Shown here: positions 10,931 through 24,305 of the stretch, piece by piece
Position numbering within the stretch: position 1 is the first letter of the stretch
Layout of the letters: every line of letters starts with the position of its first letter
Source of the DNA: Gnetum montanum
Taxonomy: Eukaryota; Streptophyta; Gnetopsida; Gnetales; Gnetaceae
NCBI GenBank assembly: GCA_015680685.1
Contig: MNCI01025009.1
Coordinates: 118,836-182,835 of the forward strand
DNA: 64,000 nt
Direction: 5' to 3'
Position numbers and translations under genes: made by a program
The notes under the pieces: generated by a model
Databases searched by the model: none
Told to the model about the DNA's origin: nothing
What the model saw: only the letters and a program-made list of their open reading frames with translations

Positions 10931-12260
10931 ACTGAGGAGCCCCTTATCTAGTTAACATGGATGGCCATCTCTCTCATGACTAAGTTGAAAGGAGGAGATC
11001 CAAAATATTGAGTGTGGTTGTCCATCAGATAAGGCATTTGTTGTATTTGCTAGCTTATGCTCATGGAAAGGTTTGACTTGTTGTATGTTAATCAGCTATT
11101 TTCTGTCTACACTCTTAAGCTTGTAGATCATCATGGCCCTACAAGAAAAAGTTTCATAAATTATATAAGATCCTTTCCACAACATTTGGAACTTAGTTCA
11201 TTAAGGTATGTGTGTGGGGTTCCAATAGAGAACCTTGTCTTCTAGTTGAAATTTGACTTTCTTAATTTTAAGGCATGATGTTTTTTGTTGAATGCCTTAT
11301 GCAACTCATTAGATGATATGATTACAAATTGATTTCTGTTTAGCAAGTTGAGATTCATTAATCTTTCTTTTTGTGCTAAACTCAAGTTAAGGTTGAGGTC
11401 ATAGGCTTTTGAATGTGTATGGAGCTTGGATTGAATATGAAGTATTGGTAATTTTCCATACATAAGCTCATAGGGAGAGTAGCCTATTGGAAGTTTCCAT
11501 GTTGAGTGGTAGGCCCAAAGGGCATCATTGAGTTTCATGCTCTAGTCTTTCCTATATTTGGTAATAGTTCTTATTAGAATCCTATGATTTCCCTATTGGT
11601 AACCTCAGCTTAACCATTGGCTTGAGGGTGATGGGATGTTGTGAGTTTATGTTCAACCCCTAGATGTTGCATGAGCTTTTGAAAGGTAGTGCTTGTAAAG
11701 TGATGTTCCATTATCAAAAATTAATGCACATGGCACACCAAACCTATTTACAACATTTTTTTATACAAATTAAGTAATAGTAGAAGAGGTATAGTCAGTG
11801 ATGGCTATTGCTTCTACCCATTTCATACAATAGTCAATAATGACTATGATGTACACCTTTCCATTTGACATATTTGTGATGGAACCCATGAAATCAATGC
11901 CCCAAATGTCAAAGAGTTCTAATGGTTGAATTCATTATGGAGGTTCCTCCATTTGAGTAGTCATTACACCATCTCATTAGTAGTGTTTTCAAGAGTGGAC
12001 ATATTGATGAGTATCCCTGAAGATTATTGGCCAATCGTACCTTGCCATCAAGATTTTAATGGCCATGCATCTCCCAACATAGTGGCCCCCATAAGGACAT
12101 TCATGAGCATCTTGGAGAATGTAGAGTTGATTAGCCTCAAGGACACACCAGTGAACCAAGCCATCAATGCACACCTTGTAGAGATGTCTATTGATCTCCA
12201 TGAATCATTTTACCTAGTGAAGAAACTATTGTTTCTTCTAGTGGTCCAACCTTTGTGGCA
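10931..12260 (-). pseudogene. Integrase of A2, decayed
   Basis: Order on the - strand: an HHCC-like region (11989-12201) with ECPYGGHYVGRCMAIKIL and DWPIIFRDTH; the catalytic core with FDIWGIDFMGS (11881-11916) and IFDNGT near 11725; the core's far end (11242-11538) with ALWAYHSTWKLPIGYSPYEL; then the pol tail to about 10931. Frame breaks and stops are frequent. Integrase inserts the cDNA into the host genome. No chromodomain is visible after the core, which argues against a chromovirus and for the Athila/Tat side of Ty3. Confidence 0.8.
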
Positions 12261-12399
12261 TCTTTTGGGTGAGAAGATAGGTGAGAATGCTATCATACCA
12301 ATTAGGCTCATTAGGCAATTATTTAGTTATAGCCCTATCAAAGATGAGTTCATCAAGAAACATATAAAATAGTGGATTCTCCTCCTCTTTGTTGTCCCA

Positions 12400-13900
12400 T
12401 CATAACCCAGACAAGTGATCAACAACCACATTCTCAGTGCCCTTTTGATCTACCATCATGTGATCAAATTTCTGTAAGATCACTAGCCATTGTATGACAT
12501 AGGGGCTTACTATTAACTTATTCATCATGAAGCAAATGGTGCTATGGTCTATGTGCACAAACACTTTGTATCCAAGCACATAATGCTTGAGCTTCTTTAG
12601 AGTAAGCACCACTATCATTTGTTCTTTTTCTGTAGTGGTGTAGTTCAATTGTGCACCCATAATGCTTTAGCTAGTGTAGTGGATGTACTATGGACATTTC
12701 TTATCATCCATTTGCATAAGCATAGCTCCCAAGGCATAATTGGATGCATCTATCATAACATGAAATGGTCTAGATTAGTTGAGTGCATGTATAATTGGAG
12801 TTTCTACAAGCTTCTCTTTTAGTTGTTGGAATGCTTGTTCACATTCCACAGTCTAGACAAATGGAGCATCTTTCTTTAACATCTCCACCAATGGTTTTGC
12901 AATCTTAGATAGATTCTCTATGAATCACTGGTAGTAGCTTGTATGTCCAAAAATTGACTGAACATCTTTGATAGTTTCTAGTTGGTGGGTTATTCCTTGG
13001 ATGACCCTTATTTTTTCAAGGTTAAGCTCAATTCTTGTTTATGATATTTTGTGTCCCAACACAATGCCCTCTTAGACCATTAGATGAATTTTCTACCAGT
13101 TGAGCCTAAGGTTTATCTTAACACATCATTTTAATACATACTCAAGGTGATCCAAGGCTTGCTCAAATGTAGCTACATAGGTGGAGAAGTCATCTATGAA
13201 GACTTCTAGACTGTTACTGATATACTATTGAAAAATTCTAAGGAACATGTATTGGAATGTACCAAGGACATTATACAGACCAAAAGGCATCTTACGATAT
13301 GCAAAAGTCCCCAAAAACTTGTGAATGTTATTTTGGATTGGTCTTTTGGCATGATCTAGATTTTGTTATAACCACTATAACCATCTAGAAAACTATAGTA
13401 GCAATGCCCAAATATTATGTCTAACACTTGATTAACGAATGGCAATGGAAAGTGGTTCTTAAATGTTACCATATTTAGCAACTGAAAATCAATGTAGACC
13501 CACACTTGTCACCTTTCTTTTGCACAATCATGAGTGGACTAACCCACTCACTATCCACAATGGTATAAATGAAATCCACCTTGAAGAGTTGTTCAATTTC
13601 CTTCTTAGTGATCTACTTTAGTTTGGGGTTTAATCACCTTTGTGGCTTTCTTTAGCTTTACAACTGGGTTGGTGTAGATGTGATGATGACATATCCTAGG
13701 ATCAATCCTTATGAGTTGAGGATATGACTAGGCAAAGGTTGCTGACCATTTTTCAACCATATTTAATAGCATCTCTTTTTATTTTGGAGTTAGGTTGGCA
13801 TTGATTATGACAAGATTTTCATTTTTTAAGAACACATATTCCATGTTGGCTAGTAGAGTTTTTAGTTCAAGGGGCTCTTGCTTGAAATTTTTAGGAGTTT
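12400..13900 (-). pseudogene. Reverse transcriptase and RNase H of A2, decayed
   Basis: RT shows FLDGYSGYN at 13364-13393 and the catalytic box as FIDDF near 13190-13212, with both Asp kept. The N-terminal W-SPLMIVQKK block is near 13550. RNase H (12400-12660, open for 86 codons) shows YTTTEKEQ and HYVLGYKVFVHIDHSTI and ends at VVVDHLSGL, the usual junction with integrase. RT and RNase H copy element RNA into DNA. Several frameshifts and TAG stops exclude activity. Confidence 0.85.
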
Positions 13901-14099
13901 CCAACTATCCCTAGTAGGTATTGTCATTTGCATCATCAGAGAGTTGGTGATAAACTTACTATAGTTCATCCATGCCTATGGTATATTTGCATGATAGGCT
14001 CTTAGTTGGCTCCATGCAAAGTGTGTTGCTCTTAGAATTAGTGGTTAGCCACTAGTTGCCCTGTTGTTTTGTGGCTGCTACATATAGACACCTCTGAAT

Positions 14100-14640
14100 T
14101 TCTACTTCTGCTGCACACTAATATGTAGAGATGGATTCTTGTTTTACTACCCAAAGTTTCTGCACATAATTGCACCTTGTATCACTATACACGATGCATG
14201 AAACTCACTTCTTCTTGATCTTTTTGAATACATTTTCTTTGGATATTTCTAGGGAGAGATCTTTAATGTCCATTTTTGCATCAATGGTGCTTAGCCATGC
14301 CCTTACCATGATGATTGGGAAGTCCCCTTTGCAGTTCTCCACCTTGATCACTAGGAAACTAGCAAGATAAGACCACCCATAGATAGTGGTCATAATGTCT
14401 TCCACTAATCCCAATGGAATAGTGATAGAATGGTCTACCAATTCTAATCTAATATTGTTCTTCTTGAGAGGAGGTAGGTTTCATATAGCATACATTTCAT
14501 AAAAAATTAGGGTGACACTAGAACTTAAGTTGAGAAGATCTTTGCATGGTTCATTTCCAACAATTTACAAATAAATAAGAGGACTTCCAGGATCTACTAA
14601 CTTTCTGGGAAGGTTTTCAACATGAATCTAATCAAATATG
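14100..14640 (-). pseudogene. Aspartic protease of A2, decayed
   Basis: The active-site block reads LNLSSSVTLIFYEMY, so the catalytic Asp of the DLG motif has become Asn. The flap and C-terminal blocks follow in frame 14205-14441: ITIPLGLVEDIM, LASFLVIKVENCKGDFPII and RAWLSTIDA. The enzyme would process the gag-pol polyprotein. The lost Asp alone would inactivate it. Confidence 0.75.
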
Positions 14641-14879
14641 CTACAAGTAAGCATCACAGTATGGATCTTGGACAATGTTTGGTTTGAAGGGAACTTGAAG
14701 AAATTTTATATAGAGGAAGATGAAGGAACAGGGTTGTCAAGTGTAGGTGTATTTGAGGGCTTAGGTAGACTGCATGGTTGAAAATTTTTTTTTTCTTTGA
14801 TCGAGTATCCAAACCATTCAATTGATGAGTTGGTTGTAGCTTAACAGCCCTAGTAGTGTTGTGTTGTTGCGGTTGAGCT

Positions 14880-17144
14880 AGAAGTTCATCCTACATACAT
14901 GGAGCAAGTGGCAACTATGCTTAGGGAGGAGAAAGATGTGTAGAAATAGGAGGAGGATAAGGGTAAAAAGTGGTATCCCTTCTTGCATGTGGAGAATGAG
15001 TTTGATAATAATTAGAAGGATGGTAGTGAGATTGAAAAGTAAAAATTTAACTAGAGGAGTCACATGGAGATAGGGGTTGTTGAACATAATACCCATAAGG
15101 ATCAAGTTGTCAATAAGGGTATTGTTGCCTTGGTGGTGCCAATGTCCATGATTGTGATTACTGCCATTGTTGATATTGTTCATGTTCTTGTGGTGTATTT
15201 TTACTTGGATAATACTATTATTGTTGGTGGAACTACCTAGAATTGCCTTAAGGATAATGCAGTCTTCTAGGTGTTTGTCTTTGTGTGAGTTGTGGATTCA
15301 AAGCATACATCCCATACTCCTATATATGTGACACTATGGGGCAACATCCCTTAGGATGTTCATACTAGTAGATGTCACACCCACCACCATCATGTGAATT
15401 GCTTTTTGCAACTTCTTCTATTACAACAATCTTGCCCTTACCTTTTTGATAGGCACGCTCAACTTCCTTGCACCTCCTGCACTCATGATCACTACCTTGT
15501 TCTTTGGACTCCAATAATTTTTAGGACACCTTGAAATTTGCTACTCATGGAGTCCCATAATTGATCAACCTTGGCCATAATTTTAGACTAAAATTTTTGG
15601 AGTGGCAAGGCTTTCCTATTCACCATCTCATTAAATGTTGATTCTTTTTCACTATCATAAAATCTAATCTCCCTCTTGCAAATTGAACGATCACAATTAT
15701 ATTCTTTTGTATTTTCTCATTTTCTCAATTCACCTTCCTCTTTAGCAACCTACTCTATCAATATTTGGATTTTATGCATGGTTAATTCTGATAGTTGCCC
15801 TTGGGCATAGACACCAAGGGTTCTCCATATTTTAGATTAAAGCCCATCTACAATGTGGCAAATTGATCCAGTTGAGAATGATCATGGTTAGGACATCTAT
15901 GCATTAAGGAATAGTATTAGTTGATGGTGGCATCCAAGGGTTCATATGTTTCTTTTTTCTATCATTGGGTCTTCCTTTTTAAGTTGGACACTCTAGAGTA
16001 TGTTTGATATTTATCATAGAACAATTCAAGCATTGTGCTTCACCATCTGATAGATTCTAGTTCTAAGGATTGGTACCATTTTTCTACTTCTTTAATAGGT
16101 GTCCTTGGGAACAACTTAAGTTTTTGCCACTCATTCTCTATATTTGGCAAGGAACATGCATCTTGAAAAGCCTGGAGATGATTCTATAGATCTGATTTAT
16201 ATCCTCATTCGAATAGAGGAATATTGTTCATGTTTAGTCTTTTGATCTGACTATCCTTTACATACCTTGTTGGAATTCATACTAGCTTTGTTATGTTTAG
16301 CATACTCTGAGTAGTAAGAAAAGGCTCATTAAGGCCATGATTATAGTGCCTATGATTCCCTCTATTACCTCTTTGTTCATGACATCATGTCTCTCTTGAA
16401 TGCTTGTGCCCCTTGTCCTACCTTGCTCGATGGTCCCTTTGATCATTTCAATCTCATTAGTCACCTTTGTCATAGTTGTGCCTCCTACGATTGTAATTAA
16501 ATCTAGAAGAAGATGATGATGATGATGAAGGTGAAGAGGAAGGAGGACTAGCATCATCACAATGCCTACTACCACTTCTTTGGTAATTGCAACCATGATC
16601 ACAATCTTGATTTTTTTTGCATCACTACTTTAAATTGTCTCTTTGGATCTTTCTTTGTTATTGGATCGATTCTTACCAGAACCAAGATTGTGAATCATGG
16701 ACTATAAGTTTTGGTTTTGACCTCCTTCATCAAAGTCAAAGAGAGAAATGTCACTAAATGGAATACCCCAGAGAAGGGCTTTCTACCATCTTTTTGGTAT
16801 AGTAGGAATGGGGAATCATTAAATCCTTTTTCCTTCATAGATTCATAACACTATTCTAATTGGCAATCCTTGAGATGTTATGCCTCAGTGGGATGATAAT
16901 CCTTGGCATCACTATCCTACATCACATACTTAGCATGAAGTCCATGGAGACTCCATTGCTTGGGCAACAACACAATGTTTCCCTCCATGTCACACCATTG
17001 TAGCTATTCATCCTGGTGTAGGATGAAGATGAAATTTGGTACACACTCATTAGAATGAGCATATACCACTTGGTATTGTTGAGGCATTGGTGGATGTACT
17101 CTATTAGACTTGGGAGGAGAATCACTCTTGTGAGAAGAAGACAT
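14880..17144 (-). pseudogene. Gag of A2, decayed
   Basis: The likely ATG is at 17144 (MSSSHKSDSPP), about 140 bp downstream of the primer site. Downstream are a serine-rich run (+ strand GATGATGATG near 16510), an arginine/histidine/aspartate-rich stretch, and a YEHPKGCCP motif (15338-15378) that all four gag copies in the window keep. The region 14880-15183 is rich in Asn, His and Gly. It is the capsid/nucleocapsid polyprotein. Several stops, mostly TAG. Confidence 0.7.
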
Positions 17145-17286
17145 TTTATGTTAGGAAATAAAAATCATAGTGTGCTTCTAAATATTATTGTAGTAATCTT
17201 AAAATGTGATATGACTCTAAGGTTCATTCTAATGATTTGAATAATTTTTACTAAGTCCTAGATAGTGCATGTAACAACTAAAAGGT

Positions 17287-17303
17287 CCCTAGCAATGGCA
17301 CCA
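17287..17303 (-). other. Primer binding site of A2 (tRNA-Asp type)
   Basis: The - strand reads TGGTGCCATTGCTAGGG. The complement of the plant tRNA-Asp(GTC) 3' end is TGGCGCCGTTGCCGGGG. All four differences are C-to-T or G-to-A, as expected from decay of methylated cytosines. C has the identical sequence. Confidence 0.75.
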
Positions 17304-17304
17304 A

Positions 17305-18127
17305 TGATGAGCAGTGAGGTACCCCTACGTCCAACCATATGAATCATAAGCATTCACATGCAATTCCATCAAATTATGTAGACCTTAAGTTCTTAAGTAC
17401 ACTAGTTCTAAGATGTGAAATCTAATTGGAATGATTGTTGTTTTCTCAATTCCGCTCATGAGGTACAAGTATATGATTAAGTGCAACTGAGGTTTATGAT
17501 TTTTATCATTTTGTATTTTATAAGTTTAATTACCTAGAACAAGAATGAAAGGTAGAGTAATTTAAGATCTAATTCATATATAGCCTAGCTATCCTAAAAA
17601 AACTACCTATTCCCACTCTCTAGGCACATCTTGACCATGTATAGCACTATTGAGATACCAAACATTAAGCATTTATGGGTTACCAAGTGCTACATGTATG
17701 CTTGAGGTGGTCATGCTTATGTTCATTAACAACTAGAAATTAATTGCTTAATTAAAGTGCATTAAAGTGAAGTGCATGAATATTAAATGCATCAAGGAAA
17801 CATTAATCTATTCTTAGTGCTACAAGGATGATCAAAAGGGTTTGTTTTTATTCTCATCACACTGCTGTGCTCAAGTACATTAGTGCTTGAACAAAGATCC
17901 ATACACACTCAAACTCTTACTACGAGCACTTAGAAAATATTCTAACTCTAGAATAAACAAACTACAAGAGCTTTGCTATCTATGACAAAAACTAATATGA
18001 AAATCCTAAACCCAAGCACTATATTTATAGGCTGGCATATACCCCACAATATCAAATATTCGACATCATGTGTTGGGCTCCAATATTGGGTATCCAATAT
18101 CAAAGCGAGTCAAAACATGATTCATTA
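17305..18127 (-). repeat. 5' LTR of A2 (L2)
   Basis: Starts TGATGAGCAG one base after the primer site and ends in a slightly mutated TCATTA. The - strand TATA box TATAAATA is at 18022-18029. U3 has decayed GATATC-type repeats (TATCAAATATTCGA, TATCCAATATC), unlike the CATCAATG-type of L1. Confidence 0.8.
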
Positions 18128-18379
18128 CTTGATTTTAAATTTTAAGTCTTTATGTTTGCTACTTCTTGGTGTATGATCATGGTTTAGAATATTCTTCTAT
18201 AAGCTCTAAATTTAGGTCATTTTCTTAGGGTAGGAGTTGATAAGTAGGTTTAATGTTTCTATGCATGTTTTGAATAGTTTTATGTTTTCATTTCTTAACC
18301 ACTAGATGTCTTTTAATTTAGTATACATTGTTTCTTTTTGCATACACACTTTTTTTTACCCCTTGTTATGGGTTGGTGT

Positions 18380-18700
18380 AAGGATCTTGTTGATGCTCTC
18401 AACTTTCAGTTCATAACTACATCCTTCTTTATGATAAGTAATGTAAGTCATGCTCTCCCCGTAATGATAGGAAATTCCTCCTTATCATTATTTACATCAA
18501 TAACAAGAAAATTTGCTAGATCAAACCACCTATTAAAAGTAGTCACTACATCTTCAACCTATCCTAAAGGAATGATGACTAATTGATCTGTAAGCTCTAG
18601 TCTTATGTTACATTTTTTTAATAATAGTAGGTTCCATGCCTTGTACATTTCTTGAGATATCATATTAACTCCATAATATAAGTTTAGTAGAGCTTTGCAT
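18380..18700 (-). pseudogene. Aspartic protease fragment of B
   Basis: The + strand around 18440-18600 aligns block by block with the protease segments of A2 (14270-14460), including the complements of the PII..G and P.GLVED blocks. Upstream coding sequence beyond the A2 junction is missing. Confidence 0.5.
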
Positions 18701-18799
18701 GATGAATTTTCAATAATTTTTAAATAAATCAAAGAACTTTTAGGATCTATTCTTTTTTTAGAAAGAGTTATTGCCTTATCCTATCTGATACTATATTAG

Positions 18800-21700
18800 T
18801 TAACATGATAGTTATGAGCTTTTGGTGTAATTGTTATAAAAGGATGGTGATTATAAGAGGATCTATTATAGGAGGAATATGGTTGGATGAATTTCTTACT
18901 CTACCATCATTTTTTGAACTTGTCCTAAAGAAAGAACTTTTATGGATTTACATGTAGTATTATGAGTATTATCCTCTTTCTATATAATAACTACCCTAGT
19001 AGCATTTTTTTTGTTGAGGTTGTACTGGTAGTTCCCATTGTATGACTAGTGGTGGTACTAGTGGTGGTACTAGTGGTAAAGGATTAGGAGGTTGATAAAA
19101 TAAACCTATTGTTGGTTAAGATGTGTAAAGATGTAACTTCATGCATGGGATTGTAGGCTTGTGCCATTCTACTAGATATTAGGGTGAAGAAGCATGAACA
19201 AAAGTACTTTTGGGACATATAAGAAATTGTACATAGTATTCATAAGGATCTTATTGTTGGTATGTCTTGGCAATGGCATCCCTAATGACTATGGTTGTTA
19301 TCACTATTGCTATTAATGCTTCTATGGTTAAGGATAAGCACCTCTTGGATTATACTATTGTTGATAAGGCTACCTGTGGTTATCCTATGAGTAATGTAAT
19401 TGTCTAGAAATTTTTTTGAAAAATGTTGAACTTAGTACATATGCCCTAGATTCTTGTAAGTAGGCCATAATAAGACAACATCCCTTAGGATGTTCATACA
19501 AGCATACTTTGCTATTAATGTCATCTTTAAAGCTTGATTTCATAATTTTCTCAGTTGTAGTAACTTTTCCTTTGTTTTTATAATTATCACATTTATTATT
19601 CTTTTCTTATTCTTATCCTTATTTCTTTTGAAGTCTTGTTTAGTTTTCTCGTCTACTATCTTCAATTTTATGGTAAATTTATCATCCATAGAATCCCACA
19701 TTTCCTCTACCTTGGTTGCAATATCATTGACTAATTTTTGAATAGGTAGAGAATTTCACTAGATCACATATTCTAAGATTTATTCTTCTTATATTTCACA
19801 TATTCTTACATCTTTTTTTCTAATGGCTAGGTCTCTATTGTACTTTTCAGCAAATTCCCTTTTGTGTAACTTTGCTTCTTCTTTTGCTATCTGATATTGT
19901 AGCCTCTAAATTTGATAACTTCTCATTTCTAATAATCTACATTAGATATATACTCCAAAAGTCTCTCTTGTTTTTTTCCTTAATCCATTAATGATCTATC
20001 ATAGTTTTCTCCTTTGATAAAATCCATGGCTTGGGAATATATGTAATAGTGAATAGTATTTGTTCATTGTTGCATCAAGGGATTCATGTATCCCTTATTT
20101 CCATCCTTGGATTTATTTTCTTAAGTTTGATACTCTACAATGAGTTTGATATTTGTCATTGAAGAATTCTAGCATGGTACTTCATCTTTTGATTGATTCT
20201 GGTTCTAAGGATCTATACTAGCTCTTTACTTCCTTAATGAGTATTCTTGGAAACAACTTTAATTTCTAGAAATCAATTTCTATATATTGTAGGATGAAGG
20301 CATCATAAAAGGCTTGAAGGTAATGTTGTAGATCTATGTTATATCCTCCTTCAAACTTTGGAATATTTTTTATATCAAGTGTCTTGATACAACTATCCCT
20401 AGATTTCTAGTAGGTATGTATACTGCTTCCTTGATATTAATCATACTACAAGTGGCTATTAGGATTTCTTCATAATCTTCAAGTTTATAAGCTCTCTTTT
20501 AGTAATGATCCCTCCAATGCTTATGATGTACTCTTCTTTCATGCCTAGTTTCTCTTTCTCTATCTTCTTCATCATTTTCCATATCCTTAGAATATCTTCT
20601 TCTTCTATCACATGTCTATCATGATTCCTTATTCTTCATTATCTCCTATTAGAGTTTGTTGATGAGTGTAATGAAGAGGATGGGAGAGTTAAAGAATGGT
20701 ATTGTCTAGTTCTTCTTATATGACTATTGATCCCTTCTAGATCTATTAAAGGTTTTAGGCCTTAAATTTCTCTAACTCTAGAGTTTGCATCATCTCTTCT
20801 TGGTATTTCTAAAAGAGTTGAATGTAACTTTATCTTCATAGGATTTTTAATGCATATGACTAGTGTTTGAGAATTGGATCTATGAGTCTAATGAGACTTT
20901 TTAACTTTAAATGAATCATCTTCTTTCTCATTAAGTATTATTTCTTGTGATGCTTTCTTTTATTTTTCTTGTTCATATCTTACTACCATAATAGCATCCC
21001 TTCTTGCTTGAGCTTCTTGAAACACCACCAAATTTGGGCCCTAGCACCTCAACAACAAATTTTTCTAAGTGTCAACATGAGATAAATTTTTTCTAAGTAT
21101 TTGGCCTATGCTTCCATTGCTAGGACTACAGCCTAGAGCATAGTTAGTGTAGCACGTAGCATAGGGTTAAATTTGCAAATTTTCTAAGTGTCGACAGTAG
21201 TTGCAAACTTTTTTAAGTGTTGTGCTACACTCTCATTCTCCTTCCTATGTTCTAGAGCATAGCTAGTGTAACATGAAATTCAGTGGCTATTTTTACCTAA
21301 GTGTCAAGCTAGAAGCTATCAAGCTAGCTCAACATGAAAGAGACATTTTGGTAGATTTTCTAACTCCTAAGGCTACCAAAGTTGCTATACTCCAAAGTGT
21401 AGCTAGCATAGCCTAGATACAAATTGCAAGTTTTGCCAATTTTTTCTAAGTTTTAGTGCTACACTGTCACTTTTCTTGCTATTCTCTAAAGCATATCTAG
21501 TGTAGCAAGTAATGGATTTCAATTTTTGCAAAATTTTCCTAACTATTGGGTTATGCTCCAAAGCATAGCTAGTGTGGCAATGCAAAATAGCCTCCAAAAG
21601 CTTCCAAAGCTCAACATTGGCCTCCATCTCAACTCCAACACTTCTTTGGAAATAAAGATAAGAAACTTGTGTTTCTTTTGCATCCTCCATTTGTCCCAAA

Positions 21701-23046
21701 ATTGTACCTACGCTCGATCCCACTCAAAAGAGGGGAGAGCGTAGTTTCAGAGCATAGCCTCCAAATTGCATTATTTTGCACTATTTGTAGGTACATTACG
21801 GTTTCTTCACCTTTAGCACATGCAATCTTGGTAGCATATTCATGGTTTGATAGTCTCTTAGGGTCTATTGGAGCACCCCAAAGTGTAGCACTAGTTGCTC
21901 TAGTGGGAACATAGTTGGGGTCAACATAGCCTCAACTACCCCCTCTGCCATGTGGCGCCCAATCTGCACTTCATGTCAACCTTAACCCTATAAATACCCC
22001 TATATTTCACATTTTAGGGGTTGGTAATTTCATTTAGTGATTGGAATTTTGAGGCATTTGGTTGGCATTCTCATTTAGCAGTTAGCATCTTGGCATTGAC
22101 ACTCTTGCACTCCAGCACCCTTGGCACCTTGATAACACTTTGGGATACCTTGGCAACACCGTAGCACACTGCAGCCTAGAAGACATAATGGTAGCCAACA
22201 CAACAAGCTTAGACTTCATGGTGGATGTCAATTCTCATAGCTTAGACATCCTAGAGACTATGAGTACACTACCCACTGTGCCCATCTATACACTACATAC
22301 CTCCTCACCTCTCTTTTGAAATTGCTACACTCCCCTTGTTTGGGATGGTTCCATTCTTCCTCTCTTGAACTCCATTGAATTTTCAATCATTTTCCTTGGC
22401 ATTTAGCATTACAGTTTCATTTTTTTGCTATTTTGCATTTATTTTTATGTTTGCACCAGTGTTTTCACATCGGAAAACCTTGTTATGCTCAAGCTTATTT
22501 AGCCTCAGTACCACCAAAAACACTATGCGAACCCCTGGCATCCATTCGTTGAAACACTTCATAAGGCTTGGTTCAATAGACAAGACTATATCGGGTTCTT
22601 TGCCTTAATTTTTTTGCTCTAGTGACAACCCTTTAGACAAGGGCAGGATTAGGGTTGTCCCATGACTACGGACCCCTTGGCTTGACCATTCCAACTACTG
22701 ATGTTTTTGATCACTACACTTCTGTTCGTTGATATGGCCTAGTCATGTTGTTGGTAACTTGGTATCCTTCTTGTATGTGCCTAAAATTTGACCTCATTAG
22801 GGTTACTTAGAGCATAGATGGTGTTGAATTTTCTAATGGCAAGACAATGTTACACCATAGTTCTCTCCATGTGAATTGTTCATCTTGGTGGAAAATAAAT
22901 GTGAAATCAAGATAATAAGTATCACTATGAGGATATGATATTCTTATTTGTATCAATGTACTTCAATATTCTTCATTATAATTTCTATTATTAATTTCAT
23001 TAAGATCAATGGCAGGTGGAAATTTCACTTTGGATATGCAAGCCAT
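18800..23046 (-). pseudogene. Gag of B, split by an insert
   Basis: The probable ATG is at 23046 (MACISKVKFPPAIDL). The conserved YEHPKGCC motif is at 19473-19512. The coding sequence breaks at about 22785 and resumes at about 21010 across an inserted LTR-like sequence. Heavily mutated. Confidence 0.55.
21011..22785 (+). mobile_element. Solo-LTR-like insert inside B gag
   Basis: Not matched in the gag of A2, C or D. It begins TGAAACACCACC and ends near CCTCA. A TATA box (CTATAAATACC) lies at 21988-21998. About 980 bp of U3-like sequence before it contains at least five diverged repeats with the core AGCATAGCTAGTGTAGCA (near 21130, 21250, 21395, 21490 and 21555). No primer site or internal domain, hence a solo LTR. 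No matching target duplication was found, so ends are approximate. Confidence 0.45.
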
Positions 23047-23192
23047 TTTAATATGATTGACACTTAAGTATGTGTGTATTTTTTGAAAAATTATTTTAAG
23101 TATAAAAGATTGACTTGATGATGCTTGATATAACAAACCTTATAAGATTAACTAACTAGAAAATATTGACATATCCTTATTAATAGTACCAA

Positions 23193-24051
23193 TGATGAGT
23201 AGATAGAGAATTCTAATACTCAACCATACAAGTTACAAGTGTTCATATGCAATTAGATTGTAATCCGTGAATGGACAATATAAGAATACTAGTGAGTTGA
23301 TAGCAAGGTTGTAATCATTGTCTTTCCACTTAGAGTTAGTGAGGTGAAAAATTCATAGTTCAACTCTTAGTGAGTTATATGGTAAAATGATCTTGTTGGG
23401 TCTTAAACATGGTAAATGTAGACATAGTGACAATGAGTGTAAATTCTATAAGTACAATGAAAATGTAAAGCTATTCTATCCTATAGTGATAAGTATATGT
23501 TCCTAGTTTTCTTTACATGTCTTGGGCTGATGTAACTATTACTAAGATTATTAAGTAACTTTACTACTAAGCGAATCAAGAAAGTTACTACTAGATTACT
23601 AAATAATTATAGCTGACACTTGAAACCAGTCTTTCTCATTCTACCTTACTAATGAACATTGGAATAGTAAATGACTCAGGAAATGTAAATGACTTAATAA
23701 AAGTAAATAACATGGAAGAGTAAATCTATTTTATGTGATATATTGCAATGATGAAGAATAATCTTAATCTTTATTGTTGTTAATGAATTGTATCCAAGAA
23801 TAATCCACTCAAATAAAGACTCTATACAACTATAAGTCATCACAATATGGGCATCCAAACCTAACTCTAACTTCAAGAAAATAAGGTACAAGAATTTCAC
23901 CAAGTGTAGAGCAAAAACTTAGTTTTGACACAATGGTTGGCTCATATTTATAGGCATTACCATGGACTACTACATCATATCTATGACAATATATCTTAGT
24001 TTATGATACTGTATCTACAATATCATAGTCCTAAACATAAAGTATTCATCA
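23193..24051 (-). repeat. 5' LTR of B (L3)
   Basis: Starts TGATGAGTAG after a decayed primer site (AATAGTACCA) and ends TTCATCA. The - strand TATA box is at 23945-23952. The 5 bases after it are AAAGC. Confidence 0.75.
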
Positions 24052-24305
24052 AAAGCTATATACACCAACATAATATCATTTGCAAACAACATACATCAAG
24101 GGACTTCATCCTATATTTATTTTGTTAATTAATCTATAATAATAGTGAATAAGTACAAGCTAAGTGCAAACCCTTGTTGTAGACCTACTAGTTCTACAAA
24201 ATATTCTAATTTTAATGATAGCTCTTTCTTACATGTATTAAATGCTTTAATACAATGATTCATATTTTTTGATAAAAGTAAAGTACTCTTGTAATATTTA
24301 ATTGA
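24052..24305. other. Short intergenic stretch
   Basis: AT-rich, no recognisable feature. Confidence 0.5.

Larger units (their letters stand above)
9243..18127 (-). mobile_element. Ty3/gypsy element A2 (5' LTR to spacer, 3' end missing)
   Basis: Reading the - strand: 5' LTR (17305-18127), tRNA-Asp primer site, gag, protease, RT, RNase H, integrase and spacer, ending at about 9243 within sequence that in C lies just before the PPT. The 3' LTR is absent. It lacks ORF3, like C. The right flank runs straight into B internal sequence, so A2 interrupts or truncates B. Confidence 0.8.
18128..24051 (-). mobile_element. Ty3/gypsy element B (gag, protease and 5' LTR only)
   Basis: Same family and strand as A2, truncated on its pol side exactly at the A2 LTR. 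It retains protease, gag and a 5' LTR (23193-24051) with a badly decayed primer site. A ~1.8-kb insert (21011-22785) splits its gag. More diverged than A2 and C, so probably older. No 3' LTR is present in the window. Confidence 0.7.

Noticed and set aside
1105-18127. A1 and A2 as a single element carrying the ATL gene as cargo
   Set aside because: The spacer is present twice, A2 lacks ORF3 while A1 has it, and U3 types differ, so these are two elements.
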